From assembly GCA_020072805.1 (NCBI GenBank), contig JAIQGC010000016.1, positions 1 to 40,755 of the forward strand: a stretch of 40,755 nt of DNA. The letters are read 5' to 3'. Within the stretch, counting starts at the first letter, position 1. Every line of letters begins with the position of its first letter. The notes beneath the pieces are model-generated. The model searched no databases. It saw only the letters and a list, made by a program, of their open reading frames with translations, and was not told the DNA's origin. The translations under genes were made by a program, and so were the position numbers. Source of the DNA: Terriglobia bacterium (GTDB lineage: Bacteria > Acidobacteriota > Terriglobia > Acidiferrales > UBA7541). This document shows positions 17,067-25,700 of the stretch, piece after piece.

Positions 17067-18080
17067 ATGAATTTTTCGCGCTTTCTCTTCTGCTCCGCCG
17101 CTGTGCTGTTCCTGTCCGCATCCGCGTCTGCGCAGGAGCCGGCCCTGCAAACCATTCGCGTCGTCAGCCTGCCGGGACGTCCCCTGGCCCTCGTGGTGGC
17201 GGAAAAGCAGGGCCTCTTCGCCCGCCACGGCCTCGCCGTGCAACTCGAAGCCATGCCCAATTCCAACGACCTGCGCGCCGCTCTCGCCGCGGGCAAATCT
17301 GATGTCGCCTATGCCGCCGTGGACAACGCCGTGGCCATGGTCGAACTCGCCCACGCCGACGTGCAGATCGTGATGGGCGGCGAAGGCTCGCTCAACGACC
17401 TCATCGTGCAGCCGGAAATCAAATCCATCGCCGATCTGCGCGGGAAAATCCTCATCGTGGACGCTCCCAACACCGCCTACGCCGTGCAGCTCAAAAAAAT
17501 CCTGCTTTCGAAAGGTCTGCAAGCCGGCCGCGATTACGAAATCAAGCCCGTCGGCGCCACTCCGCAGCGCCTCGTGGCCATGCGCGAACATAAGGAATTC
17601 GCCGGCTCCATGCTCGCCCCGCCCACTTCCCTTCTCGCCCATCGCGACGGCTTCGCCGATCTCGGCTCCACGCTGGACCTCATCGGCCCCTATCAGGCTG
17701 GCGGCACGTTCGTTCTTCGTCCCTGGGCCCGCGCGCACTCCGATCTCCTCACCCACTATCTCGCTGCCTGCATCGAAGCGCAGCGCTGGCTGATGAATCC
17801 CTCCAACAAACAGCAGGTCATCGCGATGCTCATGCAGGAAGCGCATCTCCCCGCCGATATCGCCGCGGAAACCTATCAAATCGAAGTCTCCAGCCCCGGA
17901 GGATGGTCCCCGGATGCCCGCTTCGATCTCGACGGCTTTCGAAACGTCCTGAAACTCCGCGCCGAAATCGAGGGCTCATGGGGCGGCCAACCGCCCGCCG
18001 TGGAAAAATATTACGATCCGTCGTACTACCAGCAGGCCCTCGCGAATTTGCAGCAGCCAACGGCAAAATCCACACAATAA
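17067..18080 (+). CDS. Orphan ABC-type substrate-binding protein (NMT1/SsuA-like)
   Basis: A 337-residue secreted binding protein starting at 17067 after CGGAGGG. The signal peptide ends near SASA (residue 22). The mature part has the family's opening IRVVSLPGRPLALVVAEKQGLFARHGLAVQLE. It also has the DLRGKILIVDAPNTAYAVQLKKILLSKGL segment of NMT1/SsuA-type periplasmic proteins, which bind thiamine precursors, sulfonates, nitrate or aromatic acids. No permease or ATPase lies beside it, so it works with a distant transporter or as a sensor/scavenger. It follows the LVIVD gene by 127 bp and precedes the YncE-like gene by 12 bp, suggesting one operon. Confidence 0.87.
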   Translation: MNFSRFLFCSAAVLFLSASASAQEPALQTIRVVSLPGRPLALVVAEKQGLFARHGLAVQLEAMPNSNDLRAALAAGKSDVAYAAVDNAVAMVELAHADVQIVMGGEGSLNDLIVQPEIKSIADLRGKILIVDAPNTAYAVQLKKILLSKGLQAGRDYEIKPVGATPQRLVAMREHKEFAGSMLAPPTSLLAHRDGFADLGSTLDLIGPYQAGGTFVLRPWARAHSDLLTHYLAACIEAQRWLMNPSNKQQVIAMLMQEAHLPADIAAETYQIEVSSPGGWSPDARFDLDGFRNVLKLRAEIEGSWGGQPPAVEKYYDPSYYQQALANLQQPTAKSTQ

Positions 18081-18092
18081 ACGGAGGAACAC

Positions 18093-19052
18093 TTGAAACA
18101 TCGCATCGCACTTGCAGGAATTCTCCTCGGCTTGTTCGCCGCGGGAGCCGCCGCCGCGGGATACCACGTCGTAAAAAAAGTGGCCATCGGCGGCCCGGAT
18201 AAATGGGATTACGTTCTGGTGGACGAAACCGCGCGGCGCGTCTACGTCACGCATCTTGATCAGGTCAACGTTCTGGACGCCGACACCGGCGCGGAAGTGG
18301 GCAAGATCGCCGACCTGCACGGCGCGCACGGCGTCGCTCTGGCGCCCAAAGCCGGGCGTGGCTTCATCACCAACGGCCTCGCCAATGCCGTCACCATGTT
18401 CGACCTGAAAACCCTCGCGAAACTCGGCGAAATTCCCGTGGGCGATAAACCCGATGCCATTGTGTATGACCCGGCCAGCGACCGCGTTTTCGCCATCAAC
18501 GGCGAAGCCAACAGCGCCACCGCCATTGATCCCGCCACCGGCAAGGCCGTGGGCGCGTTCCCGCTGGGCGAAGGGCCGGAATTCGCCGTGTCCGACGGCG
18601 CGGGGCATCTCTTCGTGAATCTCGAAGATGAAAGCAAAACTCTGCGCGTGGATTCGAAAGCCATGAAAGTCACCGACCGCTGGCCGCTGGCGCCTTGCGC
18701 CAAGCCCACCAGCATCGCCATGGACGCCGCGCACGCCCGCGTCTTCGTCGGCTGCAGGAGCAAGGCCATGGCCGTGGTCAATGCCGAAACGGGCAAGGTC
18801 GTCACCACGCTGCCCATTGGCGAACGGGTGGACGCCACCTTCTTCGACGCCGCCACCAGCCTGGTCTATTTTTCGACCGGCGACGGCGCCGTATCCATTT
18901 TCCACGAAGACACGCCCGACAAGTACACGCTGGCCGAAACGGTGAAGACGCTGCCCGGCGGCCGCACCATGGCGCTGGATACGAAAACGCGCCGCATCTA
19001 CGTTCCGGCGATGGACGAGGGCAAGTTCACCGTCCTGATTCTCGAACCGTAA
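18093..19052 (+). CDS. Secreted YncE-like beta-propeller protein
   Basis: A 319-residue protein starting at a TTG (18093) with GGAGGA at 18084-18089. The signal peptide is residues 1-22 (Ala/Gly-rich). The rest is a string of propeller blades with the YncE/cytochrome-d1-like pattern VYVTHLDQVNVLDADTG, GFITNGLANAVTMFDLKT, VFAINGEANSATAIDPATG and VFVGCRSKAMAVVNAETG. No enzymatic residues were recognised. Such periplasmic propellers act as binding or scaffold proteins. Two related but distinct paralogues lie at 27805-28833 and 30179-31207. A perfect hairpin follows the stop codon. Confidence 0.88.
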   Translation: MKHRIALAGILLGLFAAGAAAAGYHVVKKVAIGGPDKWDYVLVDETARRVYVTHLDQVNVLDADTGAEVGKIADLHGAHGVALAPKAGRGFITNGLANAVTMFDLKTLAKLGEIPVGDKPDAIVYDPASDRVFAINGEANSATAIDPATGKAVGAFPLGEGPEFAVSDGAGHLFVNLEDESKTLRVDSKAMKVTDRWPLAPCAKPTSIAMDAAHARVFVGCRSKAMAVVNAETGKVVTTLPIGERVDATFFDAATSLVYFSTGDGAVSIFHEDTPDKYTLAETVKTLPGGRTMALDTKTRRIYVPAMDEGKFTVLILEP

Positions 19053-19059
19053 TTCCGGC

Positions 19060-19097
19060 TTCCCGCGATTCCCGGGTCATCCCGGGAATCGCGGGAA
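19060..19097. repeat. Perfect 17-bp inverted repeat (hairpin)
   Basis: TTCCCGCGATTCCCGGG (19060-19076), a TCAT loop and its exact complement (19081-19097) form an uninterrupted 17-bp stem 7 bp after the propeller stop codon. There is no T-run directly after it, so it is not a standard terminator, although it could stop transcription or protect mRNA. It lies close to where the regional strand bias of G and C changes sign. Confidence 0.8.
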
Positions 19098-19159
19098 CGA
19101 AGTGTACGCGCAGCAACGAATTTTTCAGCATGACAAGTAAAACCGAAAAGAGGCCACCC

Positions 19160-20389
19160 ATGTTCACATTCACACCGCGCCAGCGCCGATTTTCCGCTCT
19201 GGCGTTTTTGCTGTTTCTTGCCGGAATGTTCGCCGGAGTTGCGCGCGCGCAGGAGCGTACCTTCGAGGAGGTCAAGACGGAAGCGCTGAAGCGCGCGGAA
19301 AACGGGATGTATCCGCTGATTGGGCTCGATCCTGCGGACGTGCGCGAGGCCTTCGCCGCCATTAAGTCCCTGAATGACGACGAGTGGGCCGCGGGCTTTG
19401 GCGGCGTGGCCGACCGCTACATGGCGCAGGGCAAGGCGCTCGAGGCGAGCGATCCGGTCAAGGCCAACGCGAACTATATCAAGGCCTGGCGGCTGTATTC
19501 GTTCGGACGCTGGCCGGTGCCGTCTTCGGAAGGCAAGAAGCGCAACTACGCCAAAGCGCTGGAAGCTTTTCTGGCGCATGCCAAATTCATGGACCCGCCG
19601 CTGGAGGTGGTGCGCATTCCGTTTGAAAACTCGGAGATCGTCGGCTATTTGCGCCTGCCGAAGAATGCCAAGGGGCCGGTGCCGGTGGTGATCGCCATCA
19701 GCGGACTGGACAGCCGCAAGGAAGATCTCTCCGAAAATTTCGGAGCGATTCTGCCTTCGGGCATCGGTTTTTTCGGGCTGGATTCGCCGGGCACGGGGCA
19801 AGCGCCGATCAAGGCCAGCGAAACCGCCGAGCGCATGTACTCGCGCGCGATTGATTACCTGCTGACGCGGCCGGAGGTGGACAAGACGCGCATCGGCGTG
19901 GATGGGCAGAGTTTCGGCGCGTACTGGGCCACGAAGCTGGCGATCATCGAGCACGCGCGCGTGAAGGCTGTGGTGGCGCAGTCGCCGCCAGCGGACATCA
20001 CGTTCGAAAAAGAGTTCGTGCTGAAGAAGACGCTGGGCAACCGCGAGTATCTGTTCGGGCTGGCCCCGGCGCTCGCTTCCATCTACGAGAATGCCAAGAC
20101 GGTCGAGGACCTGGGAGAGTTGCTGCCCAAGATGTCCCTGGTGCACCAGAAGCTGCTGGGCAAACCCACGGCGCCGATGCTGATCATCGCCGGGGCGCTG
20201 GATACGCAGGTGCCCATCGCGGACACGTATCTGCTGCTGAGCAACGGAGACGTGCCGAAGGAAGCGTGGATTAACCCGCAGGGCGGACATCTGGGGAGGC
20301 AAGTAAAAGTGTGGCCGGACCCGGTGATCTTCCGGCAGGTGATTATTCCGTGGCTGGTGAGGACGCTGGGAACGGAAGGAACGAAGTAA
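19160..20389 (+). CDS. Secreted alpha/beta hydrolase, FrsA/2,6-dihydropseudooxynicotine hydrolase-like
   Basis: A 409-residue hydrolase starting at 19160 behind AAAGAGG; an ATG ten codons upstream is possible. The signal peptide runs to Ala30 (GVARAQER). Residues 40-155 form a helical cap/N-terminal domain with the pattern ANYIKAWRLYSFGRWPVPSS. A hydrolase core follows with nucleophile Ser251 in GVDGQSFGAYW, Asp347 in IIAGALDTQVP and His376 in NPQGGHLG. This layout matches the DUF1100/FrsA-like family, which includes the C-C bond hydrolase of nicotine breakdown acting on a diketone-like side chain. Hydrolysis of an ester or C-C bond in the periplasm is inferred. It follows the TetR-regulated set but has different base composition. 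Confidence 0.85.
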   Translation: MFTFTPRQRRFSALAFLLFLAGMFAGVARAQERTFEEVKTEALKRAENGMYPLIGLDPADVREAFAAIKSLNDDEWAAGFGGVADRYMAQGKALEASDPVKANANYIKAWRLYSFGRWPVPSSEGKKRNYAKALEAFLAHAKFMDPPLEVVRIPFENSEIVGYLRLPKNAKGPVPVVIAISGLDSRKEDLSENFGAILPSGIGFFGLDSPGTGQAPIKASETAERMYSRAIDYLLTRPEVDKTRIGVDGQSFGAYWATKLAIIEHARVKAVVAQSPPADITFEKEFVLKKTLGNREYLFGLAPALASIYENAKTVEDLGELLPKMSLVHQKLLGKPTAPMLIIAGALDTQVPIADTYLLLSNGDVPKEAWINPQGGHLGRQVKVWPDPVIFRQVIIPWLVRTLGTEGTK

Positions 20390-20427
20390 AGAGGTAAGGA
20401 AGTAAGGACGTAGAGAACAAAAAACGA

Positions 20428-20474
20428 GGGGTGGGGCGTTCCCGAAATGGGAAGAAGACCCCGCCCCTTTTGTT
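20428..20474. terminator. Probable bidirectional terminator
   Basis: GGGGTGGGG (20428-20436) pairs with CCCCGCCCC (20459-20467), with a nested TTCCC/GGGAA hairpin inside. TTTTGTTCTTT follows on the plus strand and AACAAAAAA precedes it, giving a T-run for minus-strand transcripts. It lies between the convergent hydrolase and DUF4440 genes. The neighbouring 20515-20575 looks like a degraded copy of an intergenic repeat ending in GGAATGACA. Confidence 0.65.
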
Positions 20475-20598
20475 CTTTAAGCAATGGAAAATACAGAGCG
20501 TTTGCGGCGAAGCTCTCGCAAAGGTTCCTCCACTCCAGGGCAACAAGAACGCATTGCTTCTGCCGGAATGACAAGATGCTTGGGGGAGGAGCGGAGTC

Positions 20599-21453
20599 TT
20601 ACTGGATTCTGGTGTTGAAGCTGAAGAGCATTTGCCAGCGGGCATCGCGGCGGACCCACATGCGAGAGTTGAAGTAGGGCTTGGCGCCGGGGCGCTGTTC
20701 GCGGGCGATCATTAGTACGGATTCCCCAAAATCAAACATACGGGCGGAGAGCAGGGCGGGTGGGGCAGAGGTTTCTCCGCTCTGTTTTTGTTTTTGGATC
20801 TGGGCGAGGCGGTCGGACTTGGTGTAGGGAACGTCGTGGTGGGTATCGGTGGCGGTGAACTCCTCGGCAATGAGCGGGGAGTATGCTGCGGAGTCATTGG
20901 AGGCCATGGCGGCCATGACAGATTGCCAGGAGACGATGGCTTCCCTTTCGTTTTGCGTTTCGGGCTGGAAGGGGATGGTTTTGCAGGGGTTATCGCAGGG
21001 GCTGGGGCTGGGTCTGGCGGCGGGCGCGGGAGACTGTGTCGGGCCGGACCCTGACAACGTGACCTCTTGATAGAGAACGGCTTGCCAGCCGGCTGCGCGC
21101 TGGGCCCAGATGCGCAGGACTTGCAGTTTTCCGCGGTTGGCGCGAACGACGGCGGATGTGCCATAGGTGCGCTGCTGCGGGGCCACATCGCCGTTGGTGG
21201 GCTTGGACGGGTTCTGGAGGACCTCGGCCCTGGTGAGGCTTTTTCCTTCGGAATCAATCCAGCTGAACTGGGGGTCGAGGAGGCGGTCGAGGGCAGGCTT
21301 GTCCGCTTTATCGAGGGATTGGAGCAGGGACTGGTCGGCCTGCAGAAGGGCCTGTTCGGAGGGGGCGGCTTGCGCCGGTCTACTGCTTGGAGCGGCTAGA
21401 AAGGTGGCACAGACGATCCCCGAGACGAGAAGAGCACTGGCGAAGCGTGTCAT
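20599..21453 (-). CDS. Secreted protein with two NTF2/DUF4440-like domains
   Basis: A 284-residue protein with a signal peptide (residues 1-30) and two SnoaL/DUF4440-like cone domains. The first is at about 35-135 (LLDPQFSWIDSEGKSLTRAEVL...YQEVTL) and the second at about 165-284 (IAEEFTATDT...SRMWVRRDARWQML). A Pro-rich linker carries CDNPCKTIPF (Cys153, Cys157), which the neighbouring paralogue also has. Proteins of this fold bind small ligands or act as isomerases and dehydratases, but no catalytic residues can be named. AAGGCGGA lies just before the ATG. It is followed by a probable terminator at 20428-20474. Confidence 0.78.
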   Translation of the reverse strand: MTRFASALLVSGIVCATFLAAPSSRPAQAAPSEQALLQADQSLLQSLDKADKPALDRLLDPQFSWIDSEGKSLTRAEVLQNPSKPTNGDVAPQQRTYGTSAVVRANRGKLQVLRIWAQRAAGWQAVLYQEVTLSGSGPTQSPAPAARPSPSPCDNPCKTIPFQPETQNEREAIVSWQSVMAAMASNDSAAYSPLIAEEFTATDTHHDVPYTKSDRLAQIQKQKQSGETSAPPALLSARMFDFGESVLMIAREQRPGAKPYFNSRMWVRRDARWQMLFSFNTRIQ

Positions 21454-21489
21454 ATATCCGCCTTGCGGCCCAGGGGCCTTACCATGAGC

Positions 21490-21553
21490 AAAAAAGAGAG
21501 ATTTCTCGGCTGCGGGCCGATAAAAACTATCGGCCCTCCGCCCGGAATGACAT
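21490..21553. repeat. Hairpin repeat, copy 2 of 3
   Basis: The stem is GGGCCGATA (21514-21522) with TATCGGCCC (21528-21536) and an AAAAC loop, flanked by GAGATTTCTCGGCTGC and by CGGAATGACA. It is in the opposite orientation to copy 1. The stem differs from copy 1 at a paired position (A-T in place of G-C), so the pairing is kept. Confidence 0.75.
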
Positions 21554-21626
21554 CGTTTGTTCAGTCGCTCTGGCGTCCATGAGATGGCTTCCAGTCTTGG
21601 GCCAGGGGCCCTTCACTGCTTGCGCG

Positions 21627-22475
21627 CTAAGGCGTTTTGGGCGCGGGGACCTGGATGGCGGTCTGGTAGCTGATGGAGATGACCCACTGGCCATGCTGGA
21701 GGACCCAGAGGCGGGTGACGTGGACGGGTTTGCCGGTGTGGGGCTGGTGCAGGCAGGTCATGACCACGGCTTCAGCAAAATCGAACATGCGGGCGGAGAC
21801 CAATGGGGGCGGCGCCGAGCCGACGCCGGAGAGTTTTTGCTTGTCGAGGGTGGCGATGCGGCCGGCTTTGTTGATGGGGTGGTCGCTGTTGGAGCTGACC
21901 TGGACGAACTCTTCGGCGATGTGCGGGGCCCAGGCGGCGGAGTCGTGGGCGGTGACGCCGGTCTCGAGCGCTTGCCAGGAGGCGATGATGGCGCGCTCGG
22001 CGTCGTTCTGGGGAGCGTAGGGGATGGTTTTACAAGGATTCTCGCAGTCCGTGACGCCCGTGCCGGCGGAGGTGGAGGGCTCGGCGAGCTGGGTGACTTC
22101 GTGATAGACGAGGGCGCGCCAGCCGTCGGGGCGTTTGACCCAGATGCGCAGAGCGTGGACTTTGCCGCGCTCAGCGGTGATGGCGGTGACGTCGCCGTAG
22201 GTGCGTTCCGTGGGCTGGAGGCCCGTTTCCTGGCCCAGGGGAGGCTGTGGGAGAGTTTGCAGGACTTCGGCGCGGGTCAGTGTCTTGCCCGCGGAGTCGG
22301 TCCAGGTGAAGTCGGCGTCGAGGAGTTTTTCGAGGGCAGGTTTGTCTGATTGGGCGAGGGCCTGTACGAGGGCACGGTCGGAGGGGAGGGCGGAAGAGTC
22401 GTTGGGTGGGGCGGCGAGAACTGTTGCGGGGAGAAGCAGAGCAAGAGCCAGCAGCGTGGAGATTGAGAGTTTCAT
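21627..22475 (-). CDS. Secreted protein with two NTF2/DUF4440-like domains (tandem paralogue)
   Basis: A 282-residue paralogue of the gene just downstream, with the same plan. There is a signal peptide (residues 1-21) and a first domain with LLDADFTWTDSAGKTLTRAEVLQTL. A linker with CENPCKTIPY (Cys144, Cys148) precedes a second domain (IAEEFVQVSSNS...RLWVLQHGQWV). The AAGGAA ribosome site precedes the ATG at 22475. The two genes face the same way, 173 bp apart with a hairpin repeat between, and clearly arose by tandem duplication. The function is unknown. Confidence 0.78.
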   Translation of the reverse strand: MKLSISTLLALALLLPATVLAAPPNDSSALPSDRALVQALAQSDKPALEKLLDADFTWTDSAGKTLTRAEVLQTLPQPPLGQETGLQPTERTYGDVTAITAERGKVHALRIWVKRPDGWRALVYHEVTQLAEPSTSAGTGVTDCENPCKTIPYAPQNDAERAIIASWQALETGVTAHDSAAWAPHIAEEFVQVSSNSDHPINKAGRIATLDKQKLSGVGSAPPPLVSARMFDFAEAVVMTCLHQPHTGKPVHVTRLWVLQHGQWVISISYQTAIQVPAPKTP

Positions 22476-22527
22476 GGGTTTTGTTCCTTCCTGGGAGGAT
22501 GCGGTACAGGTGTCTGGTACTCGTGAT

Positions 22528-22572
22528 TGAGATTCTTCGTCCCGGTAAAAGACACCGGGACTCAGAATGACA
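22528..22572. repeat. Hairpin repeat, copy 3 of 3
   Basis: The stem is GTCCCGGT (22539-22546) with ACCGGGAC (22554-22561) and an AAAAGAC loop, flanked by GAGATTCTTC and CAGAATGACAG. A further small palindrome, TCCCGAC-CCG-GTCGGGA, follows at 22595-22611. The rest of 22476-22654 shows no gene. Confidence 0.7.
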
Positions 22573-22654
22573 GGCGCTGCTCCTAATGCCGGGCTCCCGA
22601 CCCGGTCGGGATATATGCCGCCCGGCCCCTACATAACCAAGAAAAAAACCACAG

Positions 22655-22685
22655 AAAAAAAGAGGGCCGGAGGTTAGTCCGGCCC
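22655..22685 (-). terminator. Rho-independent terminator of the TonB-dependent receptor gene
   Basis: On the minus strand GGGCCGGA, a 6-nt loop and TCCGGCCC (plus-strand 22664-22685) are followed within two bases by seven T residues (complement of 22655-22661). It lies 33 bp after the receptor stop codon and is a textbook intrinsic terminator. Confidence 0.88.
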
Positions 22686-22717
22686 CTGTTGAAGGTGTTG
22701 CTGCCAACCAAGAGGGC

Positions 22718-25700
22718 CTAGAAGATGAACTTCAGGCCCAACTGGATGGCGCGAGAGCCGCCCGAACCCAGCACGGGGTTAACGGCGGCGCTGTCCGGAG
22801 TCAGGCAGCCGCAGCCGAAGGTATCAGTCGCTGACGGATCAGAGGTGCCCCCGACGCCCCAGCCGCCGGTGCCGCCCGTGGGATTGGCGAAATGGGGGTG
22901 GTTGAAAATGTTAAAGGTCTCGATGCGGAATTGCGCCTTGACCTTCTCGCCGAATTTGAAGCTCTTGGAGATAGACAGGTCAACGTTACGGAAGCCGGTA
23001 TCCCGGAAGATGTTGCGGCCCATGGTGCCCCAAGTGCCAGCAGCTGGGGGAGTCATAACCGAACTGCCGTTCGCATAGCAGCCATACTGCGCGAGCGTGC
23101 CGGTGAGGGGGGTAAGATCGGCCGCATGGGCTATGCACGCACCCCAAGCTGCCTGGGATTGTGCAGCGGACAGACTGACAGGGACGCTCGCACTTGTGTA
23201 ACTGCACGATCCCGTGGCAGGGTCTGTAGGATCTCCAGTGCAGTAGGGGATCGAGCTCTGTCCGCCGGACTTGAAGTCCGCCGGATTGCCGAAGAAATCC
23301 CAGCGATCAGTGGCTTCGGCGGTTCCGCTGATATCATTCCCCTGGTCGTTCACATTCCATGGCTGTCCGGTCTGAACGGTGACGATGCTGTTGACCTGCC
23401 AACCTTCGAGCATCTGGCTCTTGGTCTTCTTCTCGGGGAGGCTATAGGTCATCGAGAGAGTCAGGCGATGACGGATGTCGTAGTCGCTGCTGGCATGTTC
23501 GGCGCGGGGATTCATGCTGTCCTGGGGAAGCATGGCCACCCAGTTGGAGGATTGGTAGTCCGTGCCATGAGAATAGGTGTAGCCAACCACGAAATCGAGG
23601 CCACGATAGTTACGAGCGGTCAAAGTGGACTGCAGTCCGTGGTAGGTGGAACCGTACAGATTAGAGAGGTAGTTGATATAGCCGAGGTAGGGGTATTGGG
23701 CAGCGTAGGGAAGCGGACCGCCACCCACTGGGCTCTGGTTAATGTCGCGAATACCGGTCAACTTCACGGCGTGATTGCCGACGTAGGAGAGGTCGAGGGA
23801 AAGCTTGCTGGAGAAGGAGTGCTGAACACCCATCATCCAGTTCTCGACGTAAGGAGTCTTGAAGTTGCGATCCATGGCGAATGTGTCGCAAGGATCGGGG
23901 TTGGCACCGCCGTCGCCGCATGACGGGATGAGCCCTGTCACGGCGGCTGGGTAGATGGCGGTAGCTTGATCCTGCCAGACAAGGCTCGAACCGGAAAGCG
24001 TGACACCGGTAGTGACGATATTGCCGATGCCGGCCGTGGTGGTGGGGCCAGGGCCGGTGATAATCGTGGCACCCGTGGGGACCGTGCCTAGACCCAGGGT
24101 AACGGTATTTTGGGTATTTTGCTGGGACATGAAAGTGTTCATGGACAAGAGGCTGTAAATGAGGCTGCCCCCGGCGCGGACGATGGTGGTGCCCTTTCCG
24201 GTCACATCCCAAGCGACGCCCAAGCGCGGGGAGAAGTTTTTGTGGTCGCCGTTGTAAACGGAAGAGATGTTCTTGCCAACCTGCTCGAGACCCACGGAAG
24301 GCTCGAAATTGCCGAGCAGGTTGTTGGCTTCCGTGGGAACGCCGCGGAACTCATAGCGCATGCCGAGGTTCAAAGTGACGTGGGGAGTGATGCGCCAGTC
24401 GTCCTGGAAAAAGCCCGCAAAGAGCTTCTGGGTAATGTTGCGTGTGGGGTCGCCGGCCAGGAAAGTGGTGTTGCCGGGAATGCCCAGGAGGAAGTTTTGC
24501 AAACTACTAAAGCGGATGCGGCCACGACCGCCGCGGAAGGTGGCCTGATGGACCATATCGTCGCGGAACTCGCCGCCAAACTTGAAGGCGTGCTTGCCGC
24601 GCAGATAAGAGACCTGATCAATGAAGTCAACGACCTTATCAGGCCCGACAATCTTGGGGAAGTTGTGGAAAGCGCCTAGTTGGGCAAAGCCAGAGAGGCG
24701 GATGTCCGGGATTCCGCTCAAGAGGGGGTTGTTGAGACCCGTGTTGATGGTGTAGGGGAAATTGATATCGTTGGGAAGGATCTGAAGCACGTAGTGGGTG
24801 AATCCTCCACGGAGTTCGTTGACCCAAGAGGAGCTGGGTGCCCAAGCCCAAGTGCCGGAAACGTCCTGGGCGCGGGAATGAACCTTGGTACGGAATTGGG
24901 GAAGCACTTCCTGTGGAAAGTCGACACCCACGATGGTGTCATTGCCGAAGAAATAGGAACCGCTCAGGGAGTTATGGTCGTTGAGGTGGTAATCCACTTT
25001 GCCGACGGCATTCTTGGAACTGTTTTCGTTGGGAGTGGTGATGAGCATAGCCTTCTGCGTGGTGTTATTGACGGGATAAAATGTGAGCAAATAGGCGCTG
25101 AGAGGATTCACGAAAGCCGGCCCACCGATGGCTGCAATGGCGTCGGGGATGCTGTTGGCCGCGTTGCCGGTTGAAATGGCGATCGGGACGTTTGCGTAGT
25201 TCGCATTACCGACGGTGTACATCTGGCCTTCATAGGCGCCGAAGTAGAAGAGCTTGTCCTTGATGATGCGGCCACCGACGGTAGCGCCGTACTGTTCGAG
25301 ATTGAGAGGAGTCTTATCAGAGGGAAGGCCCGTGCTGGGGTCGGTGGGGGGGTTGAAGTAGTTGCGGGCATCCCACGAATCCTTGCGGCCGAAGGCATAA
25401 GCGGTGCCATGGACGTTGTTGGTGCCGGACTTGATGCCGACGCTGGTAACCGCGCCGGGCTTCCAGCCAAATTCAGCCTTAGGGTTGACCTGGGTGTTGA
25501 ACTCCTGGATAGCGTCAATGGGGATGATGGTGGCGGCGTCGCCGATGACGGCGGCGGCGTTGGTGATGCTGAGGCCCATGAAAGCTTCGTCGTTGGTGAC
25601 GCCGTCAACGATGTAGCTGGTGTCTTCGGGGCGGATGCCGTTGGTGCTCTGGGTCCAGGGGCCGCCTCCGGGATAGATGGTGGTGCCGGGACGGAGGGAG

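Noticed and set aside
20390-20425. GGTAAGGAAGTAAGGACG short direct repeats after the hydrolase stop
   Set aside because: Too short and imperfect to call a repeat array; no CRISPR-like spacing.
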